A stretch of 64,000 nt of DNA. Origin: Myxococcus stipitatus DSM 14675. Its GTDB lineage: Bacteria > Myxococcota > Myxococcia > Myxococcales > Myxococcaceae. The translations under genes were made by a program, and so were the position numbers. Positions 6,574 through 14,929 of the stretch are shown here, one piece after another. The stretch's first letter is position 1. Every line of letters begins with the position of its first letter. The notes beneath the pieces were generated by a model that was not told the origin of the DNA, did not search any database, and saw nothing but the letters and a program-made list of their open reading frames with translations. The DNA is taken from positions 558,001 to 622,000 of the forward strand of contig NC_020126.1 in the NCBI RefSeq assembly GCF_000331735.1, in the 5' to 3' direction.

Positions 6574-7885
6574 CCCCGTAGTAGTCGAGTCCGAGGTGGG
6601 TGATGGGCTCCTCGCCCGCCACGACGCGCAACGTGTTCTTCAGCTTGGTGAGCTGGATGAACAGGTCATGCTCCACGGGGAGGCCCGGCATCGCCATGGG
6701 GCTCTTGAAGTAGAAGGACATCCACTCCTGGATGCCTCGCCACTCCAGCCGCTTGGCCAGGTCCAGGAACAGCGCGATGTCCAGCACCAGCGGCGCGGCC
6801 AGGATGGAGTCGCGGCAGAGGAAGTTGACCTTGATCTGCATCGGGTAGCCCAGCCACCCGGTGATGTCGATGTTGTCCCAACCCTCCTTCGCGTCGCCGC
6901 GGGGCGGGTAGTAGTGGATGGACACCTTGTGGGAGTACTTGCTGTACAGCTCGGGGTAGACGTCCGGCTGCAGGATGGTGTCCAGCACGCTCGACTTGGT
7001 GACTTCCTTGGCCTTGAAGGCCGCGGGGTCGTCCAGCACTTCACCGTCCCGGTTGCCCAGGATGTTGGTGGAGAACCAGCCGTCCAGACCCAGCATGCGG
7101 GCCTTCAGGGCGGGGGCGATGACCGTCTTCATCATCGTCTGGCCGCTCTTCAGGTCGCGACCGGCGACGGGCACGCCCTCCAGCTTCGCCAGCTCCTGCA
7201 GCGCCGGCGTGTCCACGCTGGCGTTGGGGGTGGCGTTGGCGAAGGGCACGCCCTCCTTCAGGGCCGCGTAGGTGTAGAGCGCGGTGGGGTTGATGTCCGT
7301 GCTGTTCTCGTCCAGCGCCTTCTCGAAGGCGGCCAGCGTCTTGAACGCCTCCGGCAAGGGACGGAAGGTCTCCACGCTGCTGCACACGACCATCACCGCG
7401 CGCTTGGCGTTGAGCTCCTTCTTGAAGTCGCGGATGTCCTGGCGCAGCGCCTCGATGCTCTCGCGGTGCGTCTTGGTGGCCTTGGTGTGGTTGGCCTCGA
7501 TGCGGCGGACGAACTCCGCGTCGTGCACGCCCGGCTTGGGCTTGATGCCCTGGAGGAAGGGCTTCACCGCCTCCAGGTGCTTGTCGTGGAGCACGCCGGA
7601 GCGCACCGCGACCTGGTACGCGTCCTCGCTGATGATGTCCCAGGCGCCGAAGACGACGTCCGTCAGGTTCGCCAGGGGAACCAGCTCACCGAGCTTCACG
7701 GTGCGCCCCTCGGTGCGCTTGCCCAGCCGCGCCGTGCCCATCTGCGTCAGGGAGCCGATGGGGGCGCCCTTGCCCTGCCGCGCAAGCTCCACGCCCGCCA
7801 TCAGCGTCGTGGACACCGCGCCGAGCCCCGGCACCAGCACCGCCAGCTTGCCCTCGGGCTTCGAGACCGACTTCTTGTTCTCCAT
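6551..7885 (-). CDS. Inositol-3-phosphate synthase (myo-inositol-1-phosphate synthase family)
   Basis: 444 residues from ATG 7885, chosen because aaggaag lies about 8 bases upstream and the start MENKKSVSKPEGK leads directly into the Rossmann fold (LAVLVPGLGAVSTTLM). The enzyme converts glucose 6-phosphate to inositol phosphate with bound NAD as an internal redox cofactor. Family features include VVCSSVETF, TGQT-like KSGQTMMKT, SNILGNRDG-like NILGNRDGEVL, and KVNFLCRDSILAAPLVLD in the catalytic domain. It is the first gene of a five-gene overlapping operon and would supply the inositol phosphate used by the products downstream. Confidence 0.9.
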   Translation of the reverse strand: MENKKSVSKPEGKLAVLVPGLGAVSTTLMAGVELARQGKGAPIGSLTQMGTARLGKRTEGRTVKLGELVPLANLTDVVFGAWDIISEDAYQVAVRSGVLHDKHLEAVKPFLQGIKPKPGVHDAEFVRRIEANHTKATKTHRESIEALRQDIRDFKKELNAKRAVMVVCSSVETFRPLPEAFKTLAAFEKALDENSTDINPTALYTYAALKEGVPFANATPNASVDTPALQELAKLEGVPVAGRDLKSGQTMMKTVIAPALKARMLGLDGWFSTNILGNRDGEVLDDPAAFKAKEVTKSSVLDTILQPDVYPELYSKYSHKVSIHYYPPRGDAKEGWDNIDITGWLGYPMQIKVNFLCRDSILAAPLVLDIALFLDLAKRLEWRGIQEWMSFYFKSPMAMPGLPVEHDLFIQLTKLKNTLRVVAGEEPITHLGLDYYGDDLPLAR

Positions 7886-8000
7886 CGTGGCTTCCTTACG
7901 AAGGACGGGGGACCCGCCCTGGGTTGAGGCTTCTTCAGGTCTCCCGCCGCGCACCGACTCACTTGCCGTGGGGTATGCGGAAAATCCTGAATGCGGATGG

Positions 8001-8029
8001 TTGATACTCTAAACCGTTGGTGACTTCAA
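8001..8029 (-). promoter_or_regulatory. Candidate sigma-70-type promoter of the inositol-lipid operon
   Basis: On the minus strand, TTGAAG (8029-8024) and TATCAA (8006-8001) are separated by 17 bases, each matching 4 of 6 consensus bases, about 115 bases upstream of the inositol-phosphate synthase start. Such matches are uncommon in DNA this GC-rich, but the call is sequence-only. Confidence 0.35.
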
Positions 8030-8069
8030 TGTGATGTGGGGGCGCCCGTTGGCGGCCCATCGGCGGGAC

Positions 8070-8130
8070 TGATGGCTCTCCCCAGGCCCGCGTACAAGGC
8101 AGAGCGACAGCACCTGTCCGAGAGCCATCA
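8070..8130. repeat. 11-bp inverted repeat in the 432-bp gap before the inositol operon
   Basis: TGATGGCTCTC at 8070-8080 is perfectly complementary to GAGAGCCATCA at 8120-8130, with a 39-base spacer. No T-run follows on either strand. It lies in the gene-free stretch 7886-8317, in which I otherwise see only the candidate promoter. It could be a regulator site, an RNA leader structure or chance. Confidence 0.4.
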
Positions 8131-8317
8131 CGCCGCGAGCGAACTGAGACCCACCTGACCTTTCATAGGCACGAAGGGTGGGAGGGTTCCAGTTGACTCA
8201 GGTTGCGGAAAATGACGACGGCGGGAGGTCTGCCTCCAGGGGCGGGGGGATGTCCGGAACCGGGATGCCCATTGCGGGCCTCTATTGGTGCCTGCCGCTC
8301 CCTGGCGCAACCCTAAG

Positions 8318-8788
8318 TCACGAGAATGTGAGATTGGAGGCGCTCGAGTCGGGGCCGGAGGCGCCCAGGGTGGGGGTGTCCCAGTACTCCGCGCGCTGGA
8401 CGCTCACGCGCAGCAGGGCGAGCTCTGGATCATCCAGGCCCTGGGGGAACCACGCCTCCAGGGCGGGGCTCCACATGTCGCGCATGCGCCGGGGGTCCTT
8501 CTCGAGCTGGCAGCGGCCGCTGACGGAGACGTAGCGCTCGCGGGCGGGGTCGGCGAAGGAGATGTTGACGTGGTGGTCCTCCTCCAGCTCCTCCACCTTG
8601 TGGGAGCGGACGCGGGTGAAGAACCAGAGGTCCCCGTCGAAGTCATGGTCCTGGGTCCACATGGGCCTGCTGTGCAGGCTTCCGTCGGCGTCCACGGTGG
8701 TCATCATCGCGACCTTGATGCCGTGGATGAGGGTGCTCAGGTGCTCGATGGCGTCGCGGGTGGCTTGCTCGGGTGTCTGGGGTCTCAT
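8318..8788 (-). CDS. Pyridoxamine 5'-phosphate oxidase-like FMN-binding protein (general stress protein type)
   Basis: 156 residues from ATG 8788 with ggagagag just upstream. The sequence follows the split-barrel flavin-binding family: KVAMMTTVDADGSLHSRPMW, then DGDLWFFTRVRSHKVEEL, then HVNISFADPARERYVSVSGR. Members bind FMN, F420 or heme and often respond to stress. The true cofactor and substrate cannot be read from sequence. It stands alone between the inositol operon and a divergent hypothetical gene. Confidence 0.8.
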   Translation of the reverse strand: MRPQTPEQATRDAIEHLSTLIHGIKVAMMTTVDADGSLHSRPMWTQDHDFDGDLWFFTRVRSHKVEELEEDHHVNISFADPARERYVSVSGRCQLEKDPRRMRDMWSPALEAWFPQGLDDPELALLRVSVQRAEYWDTPTLGASGPDSSASNLTFS

Positions 8789-8969
8789 GCCTCTCTCCTG
8801 GCCCCTTGAAACGTAGGCAGCATGGGGACGCACGAGCAGACAGGAGGCGTGGGATGGCGCCTGGGTGGGCGGGGGGTGTGGTAGGTGGCGGGGGCTCTCT
8901 CGGCTGGGGGGAGGAGAGGCGCGATGGCTCCGCGAGGTTGGGCTCCGGAGAAGGAAAGCGAGTGCGACG

Positions 8970-9464
8970 ATGCTGAAGACCGCGTGGAATGAGTGGTGCC
9001 TGAAGGCGCTCCAGATTGAGACGGCCCTGCTGGTGCTGGAGGAGATCGAGCTGCCCGAGGAGATGCATGGGCAGCAGGACGCGGCGGAGGAGAAGCTCCT
9101 GGAGCTGGCGCGCACCTGGAAGGCCCGGCAGCCGGCGAAGGACGGGCGCCGGTGGGAGCGGCAGACGCAGCCGGGCGGCACGCCCAGCGACGCGGAGCTG
9201 CTGGAGATGGTGACCGACTTCCGCGCGGACTCGAAGACGTGGACGCTGCTGCGGGCCGTGAGCGACCAGCGCGAGGTGGTGGAGACGCTGGTGGCGGAGG
9301 GCCGGGCGTGCATGGCCGTGGAGGGCTCCTACTACCTGGGCCAGTGGGACGAGAAGGACGAGGTCCTGGAGGTCGGCCGCGACGATGACGCGGGCGAGCC
9401 CGGCACCGGCGTGGTGCTCTCCGCGACGGGCGAGGTCCAGTACACGCCGGACCCGGAGCTGTAA
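8970..9464 (+). CDS. Hypothetical acidic cytoplasmic protein
   Basis: 164 residues from ATG 8970; ggagaaggaaag lies upstream. An upstream in-frame extension to 8865 is glycine/arginine-rich and looks non-coding. The protein is rich in Glu, Leu and Trp, has no signal peptide or membrane segment, and is probably helical in its first half (EWCLKALQIETALLVLEEIELPEE, then EEKLLELARTWKAR). I do not recognise a family. It is divergent from the FMN-binding protein gene, with 181 bases between the starts. Confidence 0.6.
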   Translation: MLKTAWNEWCLKALQIETALLVLEEIELPEEMHGQQDAAEEKLLELARTWKARQPAKDGRRWERQTQPGGTPSDAELLEMVTDFRADSKTWTLLRAVSDQREVVETLVAEGRACMAVEGSYYLGQWDEKDEVLEVGRDDDAGEPGTGVVLSATGEVQYTPDPEL

Positions 9465-9657
9465 CCGCACCAGGACTCGCGGGCCGGGGCACCCGGCCTT
9501 CCCGAGTGTCGAGAAGGGCGGGTGACACGAATTCGTGGGGCCGGTGTTCCCTTACGCGAAGGGGGTGCTGCTGCCCCCGCGAAGCAACCTGGCCTCCGGT
9601 GCCCGCGCTCGCGTGGGCGGGAGGCTCCTCTCGACAACAACTCAGGAAGGTTCTGCG

Positions 9658-11163
9658 ATGAAGCGCAAGGTCTCGGTGTGTGCGGGCGTCATGGTGGCGA
9701 TGGTGGCGATGTCCGCTGGCGCCGAGGAGTCGAAGGGCGCCGAGCAGGCGTCCGTGCCCGCGGTGGGCACCGACGGGGGCGCCGCGGAGGCCGCGCCGGC
9801 GGTGGAAGGCCCTGGGGTGGAGCGGGCGATGGCGGCGCCGCCGTTGGTGGAGGCGGCGGTGGCGGGCAACACGAGCGCGGGGACGGCGGCGGATGCCCCC
9901 ACGGCGGCGCGGGCCGAGGTGAAGGCGGAGGCCGACGAGGTCCACGTGCCCTTCAGCTTCACGGTGGTGCCGGGGCTGAGCACGTCGGGGTTCTCCCAGC
10001 GAAACCAGGTGCATGACGTGTCCATCGGCCTGGTGGCCACGCAGGCCAAACGCATCCGCGCGCTGGGCCTGTCGCTGGGCGCCAACTTCGTGGGCGAGGG
10101 CGGCTCCAGCGGCGTGCTGGCCACCACGGGCATCAACGTGTCGCGGGGCCCGGTGAATGGCTCGCTCTTCGCGGTGGGCGCCAACATCGTGACGAAGGAC
10201 TCCGAGGGCCTGCTGGCCTCGGTGGGCGCCAACATCGTGCGTGGCGACGTGACGGGCGTGCTGGCCACGGTGGGCGCCAACGTGGTGACGGGCACGGTGG
10301 ACGGCTCGCAGTTGAGCGTGGGCGCCAACCTGGCGACGGGCAAGGTGCTGGGCGCGCAGCTGAGCGTGGGCGGCAACCTGGCGGGTGAGTCGCTCAACGG
10401 CCTGCAGATGGCGGTGGGCGGCAACGTGGCGAGGGGCGTCTCGCGCGGCGTGCAGATGTCGGCGGGCGTCAACGTGGCCCCGGACCTGACGGGTCTCCAG
10501 ATGTCGTCCGGCGTCAGCTACGCGGGCAAGCTGTCCGGCGCGCAGGTGTCCATCATCAACGTGGGTGGCTCGGTGGAGGGCGCGCAGGTGGGCCTGGTCA
10601 ACGTGGCCAGCCGCATCGACGGCGCGCAGGTGGGGCTCATCAACGTCGCGGGCGAGACGCAGGGCGAGTCGGTGGGCCTGCTGAGCTTCGTGGGCAACGG
10701 CATGGCGAACGTGCAGGTGTGGGCCAGCGACATCGCGCTGACGAACGTGAGCTTGAAGCTGGGCGGGCGGCACCTCTACACGGTGCTCAACGTGGGCCTG
10801 ACGCCGCCGATGGGGGGGGACCGCCGCCGCTACACGACGGGCGTGGGCGTGGGTGGACACATCCCGCTGGGGCGCTTCTTCGTGGACATGGACCTGATGG
10901 GCTCCAGCGTGCACGCCAACCGCCTCTTCGACTTCGACGACGACACGAACCACGTGCTGGGGCAGTTGCGGCTGATGGCGGGCTGGCAGGTGGCGCGCCG
11001 CTTCGCGGTGTTCGGCGGCGTGAGCGCGAACACGCTGGTGACGTGGAATGGCAGCGACCCGTGGAAGGAGCTGGGCATCGGGCCGGAGTGGAAGGAGACC
11101 TCCGACAGCGGTCGCACCGTCGTGCGCACCTGGCCGGGCATCCTCGCGGGCATCCAGATTTGA
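9658..11163 (+). CDS. Exported LA_2272-type surface repeat protein
   Basis: 501 residues from ATG 9658 (aggaagg upstream), with signal peptide MKRKVSVCAGVMVAMVAM and cleavage near SAGA. A low-complexity Ala/Glu/Val linker to about residue 95 is followed by a long tract of 18-20-residue repeats of the form G-x-x-x-(S/A)-x-G-(A/V/I)-N-(I/V)-(V/A), for example ASVGANIVRGDVTG, GAQVGLVNVASRIDG and GAQVGLINVAGETQG. The last 170 residues look like outer-membrane beta-strands and end in GIQI. The pattern matches proteins called LA_2272 surface repeats. Likely an outer-membrane or surface protein; its function is unknown. Confidence 0.75.
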   Translation: MKRKVSVCAGVMVAMVAMSAGAEESKGAEQASVPAVGTDGGAAEAAPAVEGPGVERAMAAPPLVEAAVAGNTSAGTAADAPTAARAEVKAEADEVHVPFSFTVVPGLSTSGFSQRNQVHDVSIGLVATQAKRIRALGLSLGANFVGEGGSSGVLATTGINVSRGPVNGSLFAVGANIVTKDSEGLLASVGANIVRGDVTGVLATVGANVVTGTVDGSQLSVGANLATGKVLGAQLSVGGNLAGESLNGLQMAVGGNVARGVSRGVQMSAGVNVAPDLTGLQMSSGVSYAGKLSGAQVSIINVGGSVEGAQVGLVNVASRIDGAQVGLINVAGETQGESVGLLSFVGNGMANVQVWASDIALTNVSLKLGGRHLYTVLNVGLTPPMGGDRRRYTTGVGVGGHIPLGRFFVDMDLMGSSVHANRLFDFDDDTNHVLGQLRLMAGWQVARRFAVFGGVSANTLVTWNGSDPWKELGIGPEWKETSDSGRTVVRTWPGILAGIQI

Positions 11164-11255
11164 GCCCGGGGCGGGCGCTTCCCTCCGCGTGAGGCGCCCC
11201 CCAAGTTCCCCTCGAGCGCCGCCTGTCGGTTGAGACGGCGCAAGGGAGCGACCCC

Positions 11256-12257
11256 ATGGACGGCACCATGCGTGTGATGGTTCTCCACGCACCCGGGCAA
11301 CCGCTTCGAGAGGAGCGGTGGCCCGTTCCTCGTCCGGGGCCGCAAGAGGTGCTGCTGCAAGTGCGGGCGTGCGCGGTGTGCCGCACGGACCTGCACCTGG
11401 TGGATGGAGAGCTGCCCCGGCCCAAGCTGCCCGTGGTGCCGGGCCATGAAGTGGTGGCCACCGTCGTCGAGGCGGGCGCCGAGGTGCTGGGGCTGGAGGT
11501 GGGCACCCGCGTGGGCGTGCCCTGGCTCGGGTGGACGTGCGGCCAGTGCCGCTACTGCGTCTCCGGTCGGGAGAACCTCTGCGACGATGCTCGCTTCACC
11601 GGTTACCAGGTGGATGGCGGTTACGCCGAGTACACCGTGGCGCACCACCGCTACTGCTTTCCGCTGCCGGCGAGCTACCCGGACTTCCACGCCGCGCCGT
11701 TGATGTGCGCGGGGCTCATCGGCTTTCGCAGCCTGCGCATGGCGGGAGACGGTGAGCGGCTGGGGATGTATGGCTTTGGCGCCGCCGCGCACGTGCTCAT
11801 CCAGGTGGCGCGCTATCAAGGTCGGCGCGTGTTTGCCTTCACGCGGCCGGGGGACGAGGCGGGGCAGCACTTCGCGCGGGAGTCGGGCGCGGAGTGGGCG
11901 GGGGGCTCGGATGTCTTGCCGCCCGAGCCCTTGGACGCGGCCATCCTCTTCGCGCCCGTGGGGGCGCTGGTGCCCGCGGCGCTGCGGGCCGTGGACAAGG
12001 GCGGTGTCGTGGTGTGTGGCGGCATCCACATGAGCGATGTCCCGTCGTTCCCGTATGCGCTGCTCTGGGAGGAGCGCGGGGTGCGCTCGGTGGCGAACCT
12101 GACGCGGGCGGATGCGCTGGACTTCCTGGTGCTCGCGCCCTTGGTGCCCGTGCGCACCGAGGTGAGGGTGTTCCCGCTCTCCGCCGCGAACGAGGCGCTC
12201 GCCGCGCTGCGCGAGGGACAGGTGCGCGGCGCGGCCGTGCTGGACCCTCGCGCGTAG
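11256..12257 (+). CDS. Zinc-dependent alcohol dehydrogenase
   Basis: 333 residues, ATG 11256 preceded by aagggag. Catalytic zinc ligands are visible: Cys in CAVCRTDLH near residue 37 and His-Glu in VVPGHEVV near 62. The four structural zinc cysteines appear in CGQCRYC and the following ENLC. The nucleotide-binding region is shorter than usual (GMYGFGAAAHVLIQVARYQG). The enzyme oxidises alcohols or reduces aldehydes with NAD(P); the closest type is the AdhA/zinc-binding alcohol dehydrogenase group of about 330-340 residues. It appears to be a single-gene unit. Confidence 0.85.
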   Translation: MDGTMRVMVLHAPGQPLREERWPVPRPGPQEVLLQVRACAVCRTDLHLVDGELPRPKLPVVPGHEVVATVVEAGAEVLGLEVGTRVGVPWLGWTCGQCRYCVSGRENLCDDARFTGYQVDGGYAEYTVAHHRYCFPLPASYPDFHAAPLMCAGLIGFRSLRMAGDGERLGMYGFGAAAHVLIQVARYQGRRVFAFTRPGDEAGQHFARESGAEWAGGSDVLPPEPLDAAILFAPVGALVPAALRAVDKGGVVVCGGIHMSDVPSFPYALLWEERGVRSVANLTRADALDFLVLAPLVPVRTEVRVFPLSAANEALAALREGQVRGAAVLDPRA

Positions 12258-12441
12258 CTTCCGAGGTGAGCGGTGGCAAATCGCCCCGCAGGGACTGCGT
12301 GATGCGCCGTTTCGCCGCAAAGGCTGCGGAGGTGGGGGACGCGGGGGCTGACATTTCGAGGGGTTGGAGTTGGCCGACCGGATGCAATGGGAAGGCTCGC
12401 AACCCGACCCCACGCGGATGGGGCCAGACCCGAGGCCAACG

Positions 12442-12780
12442 ATGAAGCGAGCGTTGCAGATCACCTACCGGGGCATGCCGACGAGCGAGGCGCTCAACGA
12501 GCACATTCGAGACCACGCGGCGAAGCTGGAGCACTTCTTCGATGGCATCGTGGGATGCCATGTCGTGGTGGACGAGCCGCACCGGCATCAGCACCACGGC
12601 CACCAGTTCCGCGTGCGCGTGGACCTGCACGTGCCGGGCAAGGACATCAGCGCGGGGCGCACCGCGGCGGAGCATGCCGCGCACGAGGACCCCTACCAGG
12701 CCGTGACGGAGGCGTTCGAGGCCGCGCGCCGGCAGCTCCAGCACTACACGCAGGCGCACCACGCGCAGTACCGGCACTGA
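12442..12780 (+). CDS. HPF/RaiA-type ribosome hibernation factor
   Basis: 112 residues from ATG 12442, where family similarity begins; a longer in-frame start at 12364 adds a tail with no family match. The sequence follows the beta-alpha-beta ribosome-associated fold (LQITYRGMPTSEALNEHIRDHAAKLEHFF, then CHVVVDEPHRH, then VRVDLHVPGKDI). Short HPF proteins bind the 30S decoding region and stop translation in starved cells. An unusually histidine-rich loop (PHRHQHHGHQF) and a histidine-rich tail are present, which might bind metal. Confidence 0.85.
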   Translation: MKRALQITYRGMPTSEALNEHIRDHAAKLEHFFDGIVGCHVVVDEPHRHQHHGHQFRVRVDLHVPGKDISAGRTAAEHAAHEDPYQAVTEAFEAARRQLQHYTQAHHAQYRH

Positions 12781-12870
12781 GTGGAGGCTGTTGGGGATGG
12801 AAGGCCGTGAGGGAGTGCGTTAGACGGGGCGGCCCATGGTCGTGGCAGCACCTGCCTGGCGCACTCGCTC

Positions 12871-14316
12871 ATGACGTCCTCCACTCCCGACGCTGCTTCG
12901 CACGGGCGGCTTCGCCTCTGGTTGGGGCACCTGTCGCTGCCCCTCGTCGTGCTGGCCTGGGGGCTGTTCGTCGTCGCCCCCACGTGGGTCCAGGCCGCGC
13001 GCGCCTGCTTTCCGAACTTCGACCTGGGCATCTACACCCAGGCCTTCGCGCGCCTCTCGTTCGCGGACCCCAATCCCTGGCTGAGCGGGCGGCAGATATT
13101 CCTCTTCAACGACCACTTCGACCCCATCCTGTGGCTGGCGCAGCCCCTGACGGAGGTCCTGCCCGCGATGTGGGCGGGGCTGGTGGCCGAGTCGCTCTTC
13201 GTGCTGCTGTCGCTGGTTCCGCTGCTCTGGCTCCACGCGCGCGGGCTCCTGAGCCGCGCGTCCACGGTGCTGGCGGCGGGGCTCCTGCTGCTGTCGGTGG
13301 GGGCCGTGGATGCGCTGCGGTTCCCCATCCATCCCACGACGTGGTCCGTGCTGCCGTGGGTGCTGGCGGGCGTGGCCTTCCACTTCCGCCGCAACGGGCT
13401 GCTGCTGGTGGCGATGGTGCTGCTGTTCTCCTGCAAGGAGGAGTTCGCCTTCGTGGGCATCATGCTCGCCGTGGCACTGTGGTTGCGCGGTGACAGGCGT
13501 CACGCGGTGGCGGCCCTGGTGCTGTCCGTCGCATGGGTCGCGTGGGTCTACGGGGTGCGGCCCCGGCTCTGGGGACACACGCAGGACCATGTCGAGCGGC
13601 TCGAGCGAGGGCTGGAGGAGGGCTGGCTTCAGTACCTCTGGCTCCGCGTGCATCCCTCGCAGCTCGCGCGCGTGGGCACCTTGTTGGTGGCCCTGGCGCC
13701 GCTCATCCTCTGGACGTGGCGCGAGCGCCTGAGGCCGGACTGGGCCTGGATGTTGGTGCTCCTGCCCTTGTTGGGCATCCGGTTCCTGGGCATGGCCTGG
13801 CGCTTCCACTACGTCGCGCCGCTGATGGCCGCGGCGCTGATGGGCTTCCTTCCCGTCCTGCGCGCCCGGAGGCCGCCGGCCTGGGTGCTGGTGAGCACCT
13901 TCGTGCTGCTCATCACCACCAACGAGAACAACCTGCGCGCGGGGTGGCGGACGCTGGTGACGCCGCTCGGGTTCCCGGCCCGCTGCCCGGACGACCCGGC
14001 GCGGATGGCCAGCATCGCCCGAGGCGTGGAGTGGCTCACGCGCGAGCGCCAGGGCCCCGCGCTCATGGGGGGCAACTTCGTGCCGCTGCTGGCGCACCGG
14101 GATGACATCTTCGCGATGGGAGGCCCCTATCCCGCCGACGGCCGCGTGTTCGAATGGGTGTTGGTGGAGAAGCCTCCTCGAGGGGAAATCTGGCTCCTCT
14201 CCGCCGAGCGCATCCAGGAACTCATCGCGCTCTGGCGACAGGACGCGAACACGCAAGTCCTCATCGACGACCCCCACGTGTTCATGGCGAAGGGGCGCTT
14301 CGCCGGATACCCGTGA
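12871..14316 (+). CDS. DUF2079 multi-pass membrane protein
   Basis: 481 residues with about ten hydrophobic segments and a soluble C-terminal domain from about residue 370. The N-terminal loop FPNFDLGIYTQAF followed by FNDHFDPILWL is characteristic of DUF2079, a family related in shape to GT-C glycosyltransferases that use polyprenyl-phosphate sugars. A further conserved stretch is FPIHPTTWSVLPW. No activity has been firmly assigned to the family as far as I know. It lies 90 bases after the hibernation factor gene and is followed by a strong hairpin. Confidence 0.8.
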   Translation: MTSSTPDAASHGRLRLWLGHLSLPLVVLAWGLFVVAPTWVQAARACFPNFDLGIYTQAFARLSFADPNPWLSGRQIFLFNDHFDPILWLAQPLTEVLPAMWAGLVAESLFVLLSLVPLLWLHARGLLSRASTVLAAGLLLLSVGAVDALRFPIHPTTWSVLPWVLAGVAFHFRRNGLLLVAMVLLFSCKEEFAFVGIMLAVALWLRGDRRHAVAALVLSVAWVAWVYGVRPRLWGHTQDHVERLERGLEEGWLQYLWLRVHPSQLARVGTLLVALAPLILWTWRERLRPDWAWMLVLLPLLGIRFLGMAWRFHYVAPLMAAALMGFLPVLRARRPPAWVLVSTFVLLITTNENNLRAGWRTLVTPLGFPARCPDDPARMASIARGVEWLTRERQGPALMGGNFVPLLAHRDDIFAMGGPYPADGRVFEWVLVEKPPRGEIWLLSAERIQELIALWRQDANTQVLIDDPHVFMAKGRFAGYP

Positions 14317-14317
14317 G

Positions 14318-14373
14318 CGCCTGCGCGCAGCCGAGGGCCGCCAGGCGGACAGGCCCCCGAGTGCGCGCAGGCG
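14318..14373 (+). terminator. Hairpin after the DUF2079 gene, possible terminator
   Basis: CGCCTGCGCGCA at 14318-14329 pairs perfectly with TGCGCGCAGGCG at 14362-14373, starting two bases after the stop codon. A 32-base loop can itself fold. There is no T-run (it is followed by tgtgtag), so it may stop transcription inefficiently or only stabilise the mRNA end. Confidence 0.4.
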
Positions 14374-14491
14374 TGTGTAGGTGCCCGCCCTCTAGCGCGG
14401 AGGTACTGGAGGGCCAGTCATTGGCGAACAGTCCTCCACATCCCCTCACGCTCCGGCGGGAGGGGCGTTATCCTCGGGCCCTGTCCCCGCC

Positions 14492-14929
14492 ATGAATGCC
14501 CCGCGGCTCCAGGTGCTGCTGGTGGACGACGAGGCACCGGTCCTCGCCACCACCGCGGCCGTGCTCTCCGAGGACTTCGACGTCCAGACCGCTCGCGATG
14601 CGCATGCCGCGCGGGTGCTGCTGGCGCGGAGCCGCTTCGACGTGCTGTGCACGGACCTCCACATGCCCGGGCCCAGCGGCATCCTGCTCCTGCGCGAGGC
14701 CGTCACGCAGGACCCGCACCTGGCGGGGGTGCTGGTGACGGGCTGCCGCGAGTACCTCGACTGGCGTGACAGGTTGGATGCGCAGGGCCTCTTCTACCTG
14801 GTGCTCAAGCCGTACCAGCCCGCGGACCTCATCGCGATGATCCACCGCGCCGCGGCCTCCGCGCGACTCAAGCGCGAGATGAGCCGGCTCACGTCCGGGC
14901 TGGCCGAGCACAAGTGGGGTCCTCGATGA
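14492..14929 (+). CDS. Single-domain response regulator
   Basis: 145 residues, one receiver domain only: acidic pair in VLLVDDEA, phosphorylatable Asp in VLCTDLHMPGPSG near residue 56, the threonine switch in VLVTG and the lysine in VLKPYQP. It has no output domain, so it would act by binding a partner or as a phosphate relay. It opens a chain of six signalling-related genes; its TGA overlaps the ATG of the next gene (ATGA at 14926-14929). Confidence 0.85.
   Translation: MNAPRLQVLLVDDEAPVLATTAAVLSEDFDVQTARDAHAARVLLARSRFDVLCTDLHMPGPSGILLLREAVTQDPHLAGVLVTGCREYLDWRDRLDAQGLFYLVLKPYQPADLIAMIHRAAASARLKREMSRLTSGLAEHKWGPR

Noticed and set aside
8785..11292. 835-codon minus-strand open frame
   Set aside because: It is antisense to the surface-repeat protein. 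Its apparent repeats only mirror the DNA repeats of the real gene.
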